From Pseudomonadota bacterium (GTDB lineage Bacteria > Desulfobacterota > Desulfarculia > Desulfarculales > Desulfarculaceae): a stretch of DNA of 64,000 bases. The translations under genes and the position numbers were made by a program. Below are positions 28,969-38,093 of this stretch, one piece after another. Numbering within the stretch: the first letter of the stretch is position 1; every line of letters starts with the position of its first letter. The notes beneath the pieces are model-generated. The model saw nothing but the letters and a program-made list of their open reading frames with translations, made no database searches and was not told where the DNA came from. The stretch spans positions 1-64,000 of the forward strand of contig JAHIND010000017.1 in assembly GCA_018896025.1 (NCBI GenBank), given 5' to 3'.

Positions 28969-29030
28969 GGCACAGCCAGACGTCGACAACGCCGCCCTGC
29001 GGCGTCTGGCACAGCCGCGAAGCCGCGGCT
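28969..29030. repeat. Tandem hairpins with GGCACAGCC direct repeat
   Basis: GGCACAGCC occurs at 28969-28977 and again at 29008-29016. Each begins a hairpin: GCCAGACG (28975-28982) with CGTCTGGC (29003-29010), and AGCCGCG (29013-29019) with CGCGGCT (29024-29030). The second runs into the stop codon of the corrinoid-activator-like gene, so it may terminate or stabilise that transcript. There is no clear T-tract. Confidence 0.5.
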
Positions 29031-30981
29031 AACCCCTCGCCGCCTTCACTGCCGCTTTGGCCTCCTCCAACTTGCGGTAGGCCTCGGGGAACAGAGTCTT
29101 GGCCTCGGTGTGGGGCAGGAACTGGCTGCCGGTGTAGTTGTCCATGTAGCCCGGAGCCACCGAAAGCTCGAAGTTGGTCATCTGGTCCACGATGCCGCCC
29201 ACCTCGGCCCTAAGCGGGTTGCTCATGGCCACCAGGCGCGCGCCCAAGAGCGAGCCGTTGCCCACGAACATGAAGCGACTGGGCTCCATCTCGGGCAGTA
29301 GGCCGATGATGGTGGCCCGCTCCAGGTTGATGGACTGGCCGAAACCGCCGGCCAGGATGACCCGCTCCAGGTCCTGGATGGAAAGCCCCACGCCCTCCAA
29401 CAGGGTCATGTAGGCGGCGTACATGGCCGCCTTGGCCCGCAGGAGGTTGTCCACGTCCGGCTCGGTGAGGGTTATGTCGCGGCCGATGGCCGTGTCCTTG
29501 GCCCAGGCCAAGACGTACTCCGACCCGTCCTCGCCCATGCGCAGGCGATCGCTGGGGTGCTCCACCTGAAAATGGCCCCGCTCGTCGATGAGCCCGGTCA
29601 TGAGCAGGGCGGCCACGATGGCGATGAGGCCCGAACCGCAGATGCCCTTGGGCTTGGCATGGCCCACGGTGATCAGGGCGGGCTCGCCGCTGAAGGGGTC
29701 CACCGAGAAGTTTTCGATGGCCCCCTTGGAGGCGCGCATGCCGAACTTGATGCCCCCGCCCTCGAAGGCGGGACCGGCGCTGGCCGCGGCGCAGGCCATC
29801 CAGTCCTTGTTTCCCACCACCACCTCGCCGTTGGTGCCCAGGTCGATGAACAGGGTCAGGGCCTCCTCGCGATGCATGCCCACCCCCATGACCCCGGCAA
29901 CCACGTCGCCGCCCACGTAAGAGGCCACCGCCGGAAAGATCAGGGTGGATACGTGGTCGGGCAGCTCGAGGCCGAACTCGTGGGCCTTGATCGGCGGGTA
30001 GTAGGCCGCGCTGGGCACGTAGGGCTCCAGGCGGATGTACTTGGGCTGCACCCCCAGTAAGAGCTGGGTCATGGTGGTGTTGCCCGCCAAGGTGGCCAGG
30101 CTCACCTCGCTGAGGTTGTTGTTGGTCTTTTTGGCCAGCTGGCCCAGGACCTTGTTGATGGAGCGCACCGCCGCCTGGCGGACCTTGTCCATACCGCCGG
30201 GCTTGCCCGCGTACACGATACGGCTTATCACGTCCTCGCCGAAGGATATCTGTTCGTTGAAGTCGCCCTCGGTGCCGATGATCTCGCCGGAGTTGAGGTC
30301 GATGAGCTGGGCCCACACGGTGGTGGTGCCCAGGTCGATGGCCACGGCCAGGTTGCTGCCGGTGGTGTCGCCGGGCTCCACCCGGATAACGTGGTTGCGG
30401 CCCTTTTCCGGGTCCACGGGGCGCATGATGGTGGTGGTCACGGTCCACTCGCCGTCGCGCCAGGCGTCGGGCAGGTCGCGGATGGCCTCGAAGTCGAAGA
30501 CGAAGCTGTGCTCGCCCGCCGCCTTGAGAGCGGTGAGCAGACGGGCCACGTCGTTGCGGTTGTCTTCCAGGGAAGGCGGATCGGCGCTGACCACCACCTT
30601 GACCAAGGAGGGCTGGAAGCGGCCCTGGGCCTTCAGATCCTCGGCCCCGATCAACTTGGCGATCTGGGCCGGTCCGCTGACCAAGGCGGTTAGACCGGCC
30701 TTGTCCATGGCCGAATCCACCGGTATGCGCACCACCAGATCGCCTTTGATAATGCTCTGGCAGGCCAGGCGCACCCCTTGCGCGGCATCGGCGGAACTGA
30801 TCTTTTCACTCAGGCCGCCCTCGATCTCGCCCTCTTCGATGTTGACCCGGCATTTGCCGCAGACCCCTTCGCCGCCGCAGGAGGCGTTGATATGGACCCC
30901 CGCCTCCAGGGCCAGGTCCAAGAGACGGTCGCCTGCCTGGGCTTCAACATCCACTCCATAGGGCTCGAAGCGAACTTTCAT
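29029..30981 (-). CDS. RACo-like ferredoxin-ASKHA protein (corrinoid activation, DUF4445 type)
   Basis: A 650-residue protein with an N-terminal [2Fe-2S] ferredoxin domain (Cys in NASCGGEGVCGKC and VRLACQS, about residues 34-75). A linker and a large C-terminal ASKHA ATPase domain follow (LAVAIDLGTTTVWAQLIDL, LAGNTTMTQLLLG, FIDLGTNGEVVVG, GSGLIAIVAAL, LAGGFGQSINLERA). This architecture belongs to the reductive activators of corrinoid proteins used in methyl transfer. No methyltransferase or corrinoid protein gene is nearby, so the partner is unknown. Confidence 0.88.
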   Translation of the reverse strand: MKVRFEPYGVDVEAQAGDRLLDLALEAGVHINASCGGEGVCGKCRVNIEEGEIEGGLSEKISSADAAQGVRLACQSIIKGDLVVRIPVDSAMDKAGLTALVSGPAQIAKLIGAEDLKAQGRFQPSLVKVVVSADPPSLEDNRNDVARLLTALKAAGEHSFVFDFEAIRDLPDAWRDGEWTVTTTIMRPVDPEKGRNHVIRVEPGDTTGSNLAVAIDLGTTTVWAQLIDLNSGEIIGTEGDFNEQISFGEDVISRIVYAGKPGGMDKVRQAAVRSINKVLGQLAKKTNNNLSEVSLATLAGNTTMTQLLLGVQPKYIRLEPYVPSAAYYPPIKAHEFGLELPDHVSTLIFPAVASYVGGDVVAGVMGVGMHREEALTLFIDLGTNGEVVVGNKDWMACAAASAGPAFEGGGIKFGMRASKGAIENFSVDPFSGEPALITVGHAKPKGICGSGLIAIVAALLMTGLIDERGHFQVEHPSDRLRMGEDGSEYVLAWAKDTAIGRDITLTEPDVDNLLRAKAAMYAAYMTLLEGVGLSIQDLERVILAGGFGQSINLERATIIGLLPEMEPSRFMFVGNGSLLGARLVAMSNPLRAEVGGIVDQMTNFELSVAPGYMDNYTGSQFLPHTEAKTLFPEAYRKLEEAKAAVKAARG

Positions 30982-31190
30982 CTTTGCCTACCACGCTAAG
31001 GGGTTTAATAGACTAATTAAATCAACGTCAACCCTCTCGGGGTTACTATGTTAAACCGGTAGCACAGGGGCCGGGAGGTGTCAACAAAGCCAACACATAA
31101 GGTTGTAACACAAAATCCTCATGACGCCCCCAAGGGCATGTGATTTAATAAACGCTTAAGCAAACGGAATCAACCAAGGAGCTGATGGAA

Positions 31191-31718
31191 ATGGCTTTGA
31201 TGCAAAAACTGCTGGGCGGGCTGGCCCTGGCCACCTTGGCCCTGGCCCTTTTGGCCGCCCCCCCCGCCCATGCGGCTGAAGCCAAAAAGGTCTTGATAAA
31301 GGCGGTCAAAGAGGTTGGCACCAAGGTGGTGCTCATGGACGGCTCGGAGTGGAGCATCCCCAACCCCGACGATCAGGAACTGGTTTACGACTGGCTGCCC
31401 TTCCAGACCGTGGTGGTCAAAAACGGCAAAGTCCTGGTCAACCTCTACCGGGGCGACATCGTGGACGCCCGCATGACCAAGCCGCCGGTGGAAAAGGCCA
31501 AGGTCGCGGCCAGCACTCCAACCTACTCGGCCAGTGCCGTGCAGCGGGTGGCCGGCGCGCCGGCCAACGCCCCGGCTGGGACCCAAGTGGTGGTGCCCGA
31601 GGACCTGGTGAACCGCATGGACAAGATCCTTAACCGCATGGAAGACCTAGAGTTCAGTCTGAAGTCCATCGAGATGCGCCTGCTGCGCCTGGAGCGCATG
31701 GCCGGCGTAGGGCCCTAG
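31191..31718 (+). CDS. Small exported protein of unknown function
   Basis: Signal peptide (LLGGLALATLALALLAAPPAHA, cut near AHAAEA), then a short beta-rich domain (residues about 30-90). An Ala/Pro/Thr linker follows, then a C-terminal coiled coil (LVNRMDKILNRMEDLEFSLK). The start is taken as ATG at 31191, 9 bp after AAGGAG, giving 175 residues; an ATG at 31185 is only 3 bp from the site. I do not recognise the family. It stands alone before a terminator. The 209-bp region upstream (30982-31190) is AT-rich and holds no gene. Confidence 0.75.
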   Translation: MALMQKLLGGLALATLALALLAAPPAHAAEAKKVLIKAVKEVGTKVVLMDGSEWSIPNPDDQELVYDWLPFQTVVVKNGKVLVNLYRGDIVDARMTKPPVEKAKVAASTPTYSASAVQRVAGAPANAPAGTQVVVPEDLVNRMDKILNRMEDLEFSLKSIEMRLLRLERMAGVGP

Positions 31719-31748
31719 GCAGCCCGCTCTTAATCCGGCGAAAGACAT

Positions 31749-31781
31749 GGGCCGTGGCGGTAATGCCGCCACGGCCCGTTT
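31749..31781. terminator. Terminator between convergent genes
   Basis: A perfect 12-bp stem GGGCCGTGGCGG / CCGCCACGGCCC with a 5-nt loop, followed by GTTTG. It lies between the exported-protein gene and the end of lpdA, and can serve both. The T-tract is short. Confidence 0.75.
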
Positions 31782-31799
31782 GAATTATGCGCGACAGGG

Positions 31800-33236
31800 T
31801 TATTTGACTGGCGGCATATGCAGGCACTCGCCCAAGGCGGCCTCGGCGGCTTCAGCCACCGCCTCGCTCATGGTGGGATGGGCGTGGATGGTGTGGGCCA
31901 GATCGCTCACCGAGGCGCCAAGCCTCAGGGCCAGGGCGCATTCGTGCACCATCTCCCCGGCGTGGGCTCCCATGAGGTGGGCTCCCAGCAGGCGGCCGCT
32001 GCCCTTTTCGTGCACCAGCTTGATGATGCCCGCCAGCTCGCCCAGGGCCTGGGCCATGCCCAAACCGCGCGGCATAAAGGACGAGGCCTCGGCCTCCAGG
32101 CCCAGATCCTGGGCCTGCACCAGACTGAGCCCCACCCAGGCTATCTCGGGCGCGGTGAAGGCCACGGCAGGCACCACCGCGTAGTCCACCAGCTCTTGTC
32201 CGCCCAGGGCGTTGCTTGCCGCCGCCTTGGCCTCGGCCGAGGCCATGTGGGCCAACAGCGGCCGTCTGGGGCCCAGCACGTCGCCCACCGCGTAGATGTT
32301 CGGCCCGGCGGCCAAGTGATGGTCCACCATCACCGCCCCCCGGTCCATTTCCAGGCCCGCCTCGGCCAGGCCCAGGCCCTCGGCGGCCGGACGCCGCCCC
32401 ACCGAAACCAGCACCTTTTCCGCCCGCAGCGCCAGCGGCTGGGCCGCCTTGCCCTTGGCCCCGCTGCCCGGAGTGGGCTCCAGGACGGCGTCCGCGCCAT
32501 GGGCGTCGCGCTCCAGTGAGGCGCAGACGCGCCCGGTGTGCACGGTGATGCCCCGCTTTTTCATCTCGCGCAGCAGCAGCTTGGAGCACTCGGTGTCCAA
32601 AGAAGGGATGGGCAGCAGGCGGTCCAGGGCCTCGACCAGGGTCACCTGGCTGCCAAAGGCGTTGAAGATGAAGGCCAGTTCGCAGCCCACCACCCCGCCG
32701 CCCACGATGAGCAGGGACGCGGGAATCTCGCTCAGGCCCAGGGCGTCGTCGGAGTTGATGACCACCTTGCCGTCGCGCTCCAGGCCGGGCAGGTCCACCG
32801 CCTCGGAGCCGGGGGCCAGGATGAGGCGCTCGTAGTTTAGGGTGAAGGGAGAGCCCTCAGGCGGGGTCACCGCCAGGCGGCCCGCTCCGTCCAGGCGGGC
32901 CGAGCCGCTTACCAGTTCCACGCCCCAGGCCTGGAAAAGGCGCCCGATGCCCAGGGTCTGGGTGTCCACCACCTTTTGCTTGCGGGCCATGATGGCCATG
33001 AGGTCCGGGGCGGGCTCGCCGCCGGGGTTGATGCCGTATTCCAGCAGGCGCTTGGCCGTATCCAGGGCCATGGCCGAGGCCCTGAGCGCCTTGGTGGGGA
33101 TGCACCCCCAATGCAAACAGGTGCCGCCCACCTGGGCCCGTTCCACCACGGTCACCTTGGCCCCCAGGGAAGCGGCCTTGAGCGCGGCCACGTAGCCGCC
33201 CGGCCCGGCCCCCACCACTACCAGTCTGGTCGTCAC
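31800..33236 (-). CDS. lpdA: Dihydrolipoamide dehydrogenase
   Basis: Flavoprotein disulfide oxidoreductase (E3) of 478 residues. Visible are the FAD motif VVGAGPGGYVAALKAA, the redox disulfide in GGTCLHWGCIPTKAL, the NAD motif LLIVGGGVVGCELAF, the AVGDV segment, and the C-terminal His-Glu pair in HAHPTMSEAVAEAA. It starts with GTG at 33236. No 2-oxoacid dehydrogenase or glycine cleavage gene is adjacent; it follows the DUF2080-like gene by 8 bp in a redox cluster. Confidence 0.93.
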   Translation of the reverse strand: MTTRLVVVGAGPGGYVAALKAASLGAKVTVVERAQVGGTCLHWGCIPTKALRASAMALDTAKRLLEYGINPGGEPAPDLMAIMARKQKVVDTQTLGIGRLFQAWGVELVSGSARLDGAGRLAVTPPEGSPFTLNYERLILAPGSEAVDLPGLERDGKVVINSDDALGLSEIPASLLIVGGGVVGCELAFIFNAFGSQVTLVEALDRLLPIPSLDTECSKLLLREMKKRGITVHTGRVCASLERDAHGADAVLEPTPGSGAKGKAAQPLALRAEKVLVSVGRRPAAEGLGLAEAGLEMDRGAVMVDHHLAAGPNIYAVGDVLGPRRPLLAHMASAEAKAAASNALGGQELVDYAVVPAVAFTAPEIAWVGLSLVQAQDLGLEAEASSFMPRGLGMAQALGELAGIIKLVHEKGSGRLLGAHLMGAHAGEMVHECALALRLGASVSDLAHTIHAHPTMSEAVAEAAEAALGECLHMPPVK

Positions 33237-33244
33237 TGCTTCAC

Positions 33245-33469
33245 CTAATCCAAGCGGATGATCTTGACGCGCTTGCCCACCCAGGTGGGCGGCAGGTAGA
33301 TGCGGCCGGAGTTGCCGCTCTGCTTCACCTGTTTCTCCAGCACTTCGGACCCGTGCACCTCGAACTTAACCGAGCCGCGTTCTCTTTGCTGTTGTTCTTC
33401 TGTTTGGCTCTTGTCCTGTGGCAATGGCCTTTTCCCGATCAGGCTATGGTTCCTTGTTGGCCCGGCCAC
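33245..33469 (-). CDS. DUF2080-like small protein (copy 1)
   Basis: A 74-residue protein whose C-terminal 40 residues (VKFEVHGSEVLEKQVKQSGN, then SGRIYLPPTWVGKRVKII) match the copy at 59666 at about 25 of 38 positions. The GNSGRIYLPxxWxGK pattern resembles DUF2080, annotated elsewhere as transposon-encoded, and recalls AbrB-type swapped-hairpin proteins. The start is uncertain. GTG at 33469 overlaps the metallo-beta-lactamase gene by 31 bp, and the first 30 residues look like poorly conserved linker. Confidence 0.65.
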   Translation of the reverse strand: MAGPTRNHSLIGKRPLPQDKSQTEEQQQRERGSVKFEVHGSEVLEKQVKQSGNSGRIYLPPTWVGKRVKIIRLD

Positions 33470-34170
33470 AAGGCGTGGCAGGGAACGATAAGATCAATCT
33501 CGCCGGACTGGGCCATGTCCTTGACCCGGTTCACCGTGTCCCAAGCCGTAAAGGCGTCGCTGTGTACCCCGGGACACACCGCGGGCCCGGCATTGGGGAA
33601 GTTTTTCTCGTTGCAACAAAAGCCGGTGATCAGCACCTTGCCGTTCTGGGCGGTGTCCACGATCACCGACTGACCGCCCGGCGTGTGGCCGGGGGTGGGG
33701 ATCACCTTTACGCCGGGAGCTATCTCGGCCTCACCCTCCAGGGCCACCACCTCCATGCCCTCCAGATAGTCGGGGTCGTAGCGGTGGTCCAGGGGGTGGG
33801 GGTTCTGCATGAACTCGGTCTCGCCGCGCTGGGCGTAGACCTTGGCCTTGCTGCACAGGACGTCGTTCTCGCAGTGGTCGTTGTGCAGATGGGTGTGGAT
33901 GATGATATCGATGTCCTCGGGCTTCACCCCCAGGCGAGCCAGGCCATCCTCGAAGTACTCGGCCTTGAGTCCCAGCTTCTCTTCCAGGCCCTCGGGGATG
34001 ATGAAGTCCTCCAGGCCGGTGTCGATGAGGATCTTTTGGTCGCCGCCCTCCAGGTAGAAGACGTAGATGGGGATATGGATGGCCTGGCCATAGCCCCGCA
34101 TGTAGGTCATGATCCCCTGGTCCGTGGCGTTGAGCCCCACCACGATGGGATGGATTTTGTAGGTGGTCAT
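33439..34170 (-). CDS. Metallo-beta-lactamase fold hydrolase (AHL-lactonase-like)
   Basis: A 243-residue metallohydrolase with the zinc motif HTHLHNDHC (HxHxDH type), ILIDTGLED upstream and PTPGHTPGGQSV further on, ending in VPCHALWPGQQG. The layout fits the N-acyl-homoserine lactonase-like branch; the substrate is unknown. It starts 8 bp after the CoA-disulfide reductase gene and overlaps the DUF2080-like gene. Confidence 0.85.
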   Translation of the reverse strand: MTTYKIHPIVVGLNATDQGIMTYMRGYGQAIHIPIYVFYLEGGDQKILIDTGLEDFIIPEGLEEKLGLKAEYFEDGLARLGVKPEDIDIIIHTHLHNDHCENDVLCSKAKVYAQRGETEFMQNPHPLDHRYDPDYLEGMEVVALEGEAEIAPGVKVIPTPGHTPGGQSVIVDTAQNGKVLITGFCCNEKNFPNAGPAVCPGVHSDAFTAWDTVNRVKDMAQSGEIDLIVPCHALWPGQQGTIA

Positions 34171-34178
34171 CCCGCCCC

Positions 34179-35918
34179 CTACTCTTCTTCGCCCTTGACC
34201 GGCAAGATGGGCTCGCCCCATTTCTTGACCGCGGCCACCCCGCCGGAAAGGTTGTAGGTGTTGTGGATGCCCGCAGCGTCCAGCATCACCTGGCCCTCGT
34301 AGGAGCGCACCCCGGAGTTGCACACCAGCACCACGTCCTTGTCCCGAGGCACCTCGTCCAAACGCTGGGTCAGGGTCTCCTGGGGCAGGTGGCACCACTG
34401 GGGCGCCAGGCACTCCAGGAAGGGCTTGGCGTTGTCGATGGCCCGCATGTCCAGGAATACGGTGTTGCCGCCCACGCCCTCGGCCAGGCGGCGGCTGAAC
34501 TCCTGGGGCGACATGGGCCTGAGCTTGCCGGCCAGCATGTTCTCGCAGGTGTTGGCCGCCGCGTTCAAGACATCCACCGCCGCGCCCAGGGGCGGGCTGT
34601 AGGCCAGCTCCAGGTTGCTGATGTCTTCCAGCACCGCGCCCTTGGGCAAAAGCCCGGCCACGGCGTTTACCCGTCCCACCACCGCGTCGCCGTTTTCGCC
34701 CATGGCAGTGAGGCCCAGCACCCGCTTGGTGCCTTCCTCCACAACCAACTTCATGTACATCAGCTTGTTGTCCGGATGGAAGTGGGCCCGGTCGGCCTGC
34801 ACCACCAGAGGGGCCACGCACTTTAGGCCCTCCTGCTCAGCCTGGGCCTGATTGAGCCCGGTGCGGGCCAAGGACAGGCCGAAGAGCTTGATGCAGAAGC
34901 TGCCCACCGCGCCGGGGAAGGTGGCTTGGCCGCCGCACACGTTGGTGGCGATGACCCGGCCCATGCGGTTGGCCAGGGACCCGGCCGGGATATACATGGG
35001 CTTGCCGGTGATGATGTTGGTCAGGCTCACGCAGTCGCCCCCGGCGTAGATGTCCGGGTCGTTGGTCTGCATGAACCGGTTGACCTTGATGCCGTGGTTG
35101 GCCTCCAGTTCCAGGCCCGCTTCCTGGGCCAGGGAGCTGTTGGGGCGGTAGCCGGTGGCCAGGATCACCTGCTCCACCTCGTACTCCACCCCGTCGGCCT
35201 TGATGCCCCGCACCTTGCCGTCCTCGTCGCCCAGGATGGCTTCCACCTTTGCCGACAGGTGCAGGTTCATGCCCTCCTGCTCGGCCAGGTGGCACTCCAT
35301 CATGCGCACCATCTCCGCGTCGCCCAGGCCGGGCAATATCTGAGGAGCCATCTCAAAGATGTGCACCTCCACGCCCCACAGGTCAGCCAGGGCCTCGGCC
35401 ATCTCCAGGCCGGTGGCTCCGGCCCCGATAACCGCGGCAGCGCCCACCTGCCCCTGGGCCACCGCGTTTTTGATGGCCTCGGCGTGGTGCAGGTTGGCCA
35501 CCGGGACCACGCCACTGAGGTCCACGCCGGGGATGGGCGGAACGAAGGGTTGGCTGCCGGTGGCGATGACCAGTTTATCGTAGGGCAACTCCCGCTCGGT
35601 GCCGGTGGCCAGGTCCTTTACCTTGACCGTCTTGGCGGCGCGGTCGATGGACAGCGCCTCGGTGCCGGTGAGCACCTCGATGCCCTTGGCGCCCTTGAAG
35701 AAGGCGGGGTTGCGCTCCATGTGGAAGCTGGTGGAGGTGAGTCCCTTGAGATCGGCCACGTCGCCGGATACGTAGAAGGGTATTCCGCAGCCGCCATAGG
35801 AAATATAGGTGTCCCGGTCAAGCATGGTGACCGAGGAATCGGGCATGAGTCGTTTGATGCGGCAACCGGCCTTGGGACCGGCGGCCACGGCACCGATGAT
35901 AACGACGTTAAGGCTCAC
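34179..35918 (-). CDS. CoA-disulfide/persulfide reductase with C-terminal rhodanese domain
   Basis: A 579-residue NADH:disulfide oxidoreductase. It has the FAD motif VVIIGAVAAGPKAGCRIKR, the single active-site Cys in YISYGGCGIPFYVSG (CoADR/Nox type) and the NAD motif AAVIGAGATGLEMAE. A C-terminal rhodanese domain (about 470-570) has the active Cys in VVLVCNSGVRSYEG. This fusion is found in CoADR-Rhd and NADH-dependent persulfide reductases. It starts with GTG after TAAGGAG. A role in sulfur or persulfide reduction fits an anaerobe but is inferred. Confidence 0.88.
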   Translation of the reverse strand: MSLNVVIIGAVAAGPKAGCRIKRLMPDSSVTMLDRDTYISYGGCGIPFYVSGDVADLKGLTSTSFHMERNPAFFKGAKGIEVLTGTEALSIDRAAKTVKVKDLATGTERELPYDKLVIATGSQPFVPPIPGVDLSGVVPVANLHHAEAIKNAVAQGQVGAAAVIGAGATGLEMAEALADLWGVEVHIFEMAPQILPGLGDAEMVRMMECHLAEQEGMNLHLSAKVEAILGDEDGKVRGIKADGVEYEVEQVILATGYRPNSSLAQEAGLELEANHGIKVNRFMQTNDPDIYAGGDCVSLTNIITGKPMYIPAGSLANRMGRVIATNVCGGQATFPGAVGSFCIKLFGLSLARTGLNQAQAEQEGLKCVAPLVVQADRAHFHPDNKLMYMKLVVEEGTKRVLGLTAMGENGDAVVGRVNAVAGLLPKGAVLEDISNLELAYSPPLGAAVDVLNAAANTCENMLAGKLRPMSPQEFSRRLAEGVGGNTVFLDMRAIDNAKPFLECLAPQWCHLPQETLTQRLDEVPRDKDVVLVCNSGVRSYEGQVMLDAAGIHNTYNLSGGVAAVKKWGEPILPVKGEEE

Positions 35919-36042
35919 GATGGCTCCTTATGCGTATAACTGGATGGGAAGGGCCAGAGGCCACGTATGACCATACCCTTGCTCACCTCGGCGGTGCAAG
36001 CCTTGTGTAGCTGTTTTGTAACCGCCGGGCAGGCGGTGACGG

Positions 36043-36384
36043 CTAGCCGCCGGAGTTGTGGCGGTAGGCGATCACGGTGGCCTTTTCCAGGGTGACCAGC
36101 CCCTCTTTGATCACCCCGTCCAGCCAGGGCAAAAAGGCCTGAATCTTCTCGGTTGCGTCCACGATTTCCACCACCACCGGCAGGTCCTCGCTGAGCCTGA
36201 GCACCTTGGTGGTGTGCACCCGGCTGTTGGCCCCGAAGCCCAGGATGCCCCGATACACCGTGGCCCCAGCCAGGCCTTCTTTCCGGGCCTTTTCCACGAT
36301 CAGCTCGTAGAGCAGGCGGCCCTGGTACTTGTCGCTCTCGCCTATGAAAACTCTGAGCAGTTCGGCCTCGTGCGGCAGGTTCAT
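36043..36384 (-). CDS. DUF190 family protein
   Basis: A 113-residue protein with the DUF190 pattern LLRVFIGESDKYQGRLLYE, GATVYRGILGFG and LPVVVEIVD. The fold is PII-like, so a small-molecule or nucleotide sensing role is possible. It follows fluC by 15 bp; DUF190 proteins often accompany CrcB/Fluc channels, suggesting a link to fluoride or ion homeostasis. A gap of 124 bp separates it from the next gene; nothing is seen there. Confidence 0.88.
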   Translation of the reverse strand: MNLPHEAELLRVFIGESDKYQGRLLYELIVEKARKEGLAGATVYRGILGFGANSRVHTTKVLRLSEDLPVVVEIVDATEKIQAFLPWLDGVIKEGLVTLEKATVIAYRHNSGG

Positions 36385-36399
36385 GCCCGACCTCCCCGT

Positions 36400-36774
36400 C
36401 TATAAAGCCCTGGCCAGGGCCCAACCGGCGAACACCGCCACCAGGCCCAGCAGGTTTTGCAGCAGCAGGTTGCCCGCGGCCAGGGCCCACTGGGAGTTGC
36501 GCAGCAACTCGCCGGTCTCGAACATAAAGGTTGAAAAGGTGGTGAAGGCCCCCATGAAACCGGCTAGCACGATGATGCGCGCCTCGGCGCTGATCATGGA
36601 GCGCTCCTGGGCCAGGGCCCACACCAGGCCGAAGAGAAAGCTGCCCAGGAGGTTGACGGCGATGGTGCCCCAGGGAAAGGGCCAGGGGACCAGGCGGTGC
36701 ACCAGACCGCCCAGGCCGTAGCGGGCCAGGGTCCCCAAGGAACCGGCCAAGGCTATCAAAAGAAGTTTACTCAA
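36400..36774 (-). CDS. crcB: Fluoride ion channel Fluc/CrcB
   Basis: A 124-residue four-helix membrane protein that exports fluoride. Signature elements are GSLGTLARYGLGG, PWGTIAVNLLGSFLFG and GFMGAFTTFSTFMFETGELL (phenylalanine and Thr track). It starts with TTG at 36774. No crcB fluoride riboswitch is visible in the 50-60 bp upstream; only a GGGCGCC/GGCGCCC hairpin without a T-tract is there. Confidence 0.93.
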   Translation of the reverse strand: MSKLLLIALAGSLGTLARYGLGGLVHRLVPWPFPWGTIAVNLLGSFLFGLVWALAQERSMISAEARIIVLAGFMGAFTTFSTFMFETGELLRNSQWALAAGNLLLQNLLGLVAVFAGWALARAL

Positions 36775-36829
36775 GGCTTAAGCTCGCCCTCCCATAGCGG
36801 GCGCCAAACCGGCGCCCCGGCTCTGGGCT

Positions 36830-37903
36830 CTAGTTTAGCAGAGGCAGATCGTTTTGGACTATCTCCACCCGGTTGCGCCCCGCGTCCTTGGCCATGTACA
36901 AGGCCCGGTCGGCCATGCTCAAAAGGCGGTTGTGGTCCGGGTTCTGCTCGCGGGAGGGGTCGAACACCGCCCCGCCTATGCTTACCGTGACCATCACCGG
37001 CCCCGCCGAGGTGGCGCAGGGCTCCTCCATGGCCTGGCGGATGCGCTGGGCCAGGATGTAGAGCCCGTTCCAATCGGCCTCCGGGGCCAGCACCGTGAAT
37101 TCCTCGCCGCCGTAGCGGGCCACCAGGTCGCTGCGCCGGGCCACCTGCTGCACCCGCCGCGAAAACTCCTTTAATACCTCGTCGCCCACCAGGTGGCCGT
37201 AGCGGTCGTTGACCAGCTTGAAGCGGTCCAGGTCGGCGAACAACAGGCCCAGGGACACGCCGCTACGCTGGCTGCGGGAAAGCTCCCGTTGCAGCATCTC
37301 CACGAACACGCGGTGGTTGAAAAGGCCGGTCAGGGGGTCGCGGTGGGCCAGGGAGCTCAGGTTGTTCAGGGTGCGGGTCAGGGCCAGGGTGTTGCGCACC
37401 CTTAGCGCCATCTCCTCGGGGAAGAAGGGCTTGCGCACGAAATCCATGGCTCCGGCGGTGAGACAGGAGACCACCCCCTGCAACTCATCCAGGGAGCTCA
37501 GGATCATCACCGGATGGCGGCGCAGGTCCCCCCGCCCGGCCAGCATCTTGAGCACCCCCAGGCCGTCCAGCACCGGCATGGCCAGGTCGCACAAGAGCAG
37601 CTCTATCTCCGGATGACGGTCCAGGACCCGAAGGCCTTCCAACCCGTTGGCCGCCGCCAGCACCGAGTGCCCCTTGCTTTGCAGCAGGCTGATAAGGTTT
37701 TCCCGGGCCGCCTTGCTGTCGTCGATGACCAACAGCCGCCCCGGCGGCTGGCGCACCTGACTGGTTTGCCGCGCCCCCTGGTCGCCGGACAGCAGATCTT
37801 CCACGGCCGCCGAATCGTCCCAACCGGATTTCTGGTTGTCGACCTGTTCGGAGATGGCGGATTTTGGAAAGCAAATAATATTTTGTTTACGTGGGGTTAC
37901 CAC
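36830..37903 (-). CDS. Response regulator with GGDEF (diguanylate cyclase) domain
   Basis: A receiver domain with [17 protein letters not shown], phosphoacceptor Asp in [13 protein letters not shown] and Lys in FVRKPFFP is followed by a GGDEF domain. The domain shows [12 protein letters not shown] and [16 protein letters not shown]; its active-site motif is [10 protein letters not shown] (GGEEF). It should make cyclic di-GMP from GTP when phosphorylated. An I-site RxxD is visible (RRSD, in [15 protein letters not shown]). The start is taken as GTG at 37903 (357 residues), because a strong promoter at 38002-38030 excludes the upstream ATG at 37999. No sensor kinase is adjacent. Confidence 0.88.
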   Translation of the reverse strand: MVTPRKQNIICFPKSAISEQVDNQKSGWDDSAAVEDLLSGDQGARQTSQVRQPPGRLLVIDDSKAARENLISLLQSKGHSVLAAANGLEGLRVLDRHPEIELLLCDLAMPVLDGLGVLKMLAGRGDLRRHPVMILSSLDELQGVVSCLTAGAMDFVRKPFFPEEMALRVRNTLALTRTLNNLSSLAHRDPLTGLFNHRVFVEMLQRELSRSQRSGVSLGLLFADLDRFKLVNDRYGHLVGDEVLKEFSRRVQQVARRSDLVARYGGEEFTVLAPEADWNGLYILAQRIRQAMEEPCATSAGPVMVTVSIGGAVFDPSREQNPDHNRLLSMADRALYMAKDAGRNRVEIVQNDLPLLN

Positions 37904-38001
37904 AGGCGCAACCCCCCTGGCGCCAGACAAAAGACTATCCTTTCCGGCCGGACATGGGCCTCGGGATCGGATGGATAAATTTAAGGGGCATAAATTCATT
38001 T

Positions 38002-38030
38002 ATATTATCCACCCCGGACAAAACCGTCAA
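38002..38030 (-). promoter_or_regulatory. Promoter of the GGDEF response regulator
   Basis: On the minus strand, TTGACG (38025-38030), 17 bp, TAATAT (38002-38007). The predicted transcript starts near 37995 and has a leader of about 90 nt to the GTG at 37903. It is divergent from the promoter at 38094; the whole 37904-38201 gap holds these two promoters and no gene. Confidence 0.7.
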
Positions 38031-38093
38031 CGTCCTATTGTCCTGCGTCCGTGCAGGGGGCCCAAAAGGGATTTTTACCGTAACCAAGCCAGC

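Noticed and set aside
36775..36835. Fluoride riboswitch before crcB
   Set aside because: Only a simple GGGCGCC/GGCGCCC hairpin is present; the conserved crcB-motif core was not found.
37904..37999. N-terminal extension of the GGDEF regulator to ATG 37999
   Set aside because: It overlaps the predicted transcription start from the promoter at 38002-38030 and encodes no domain.
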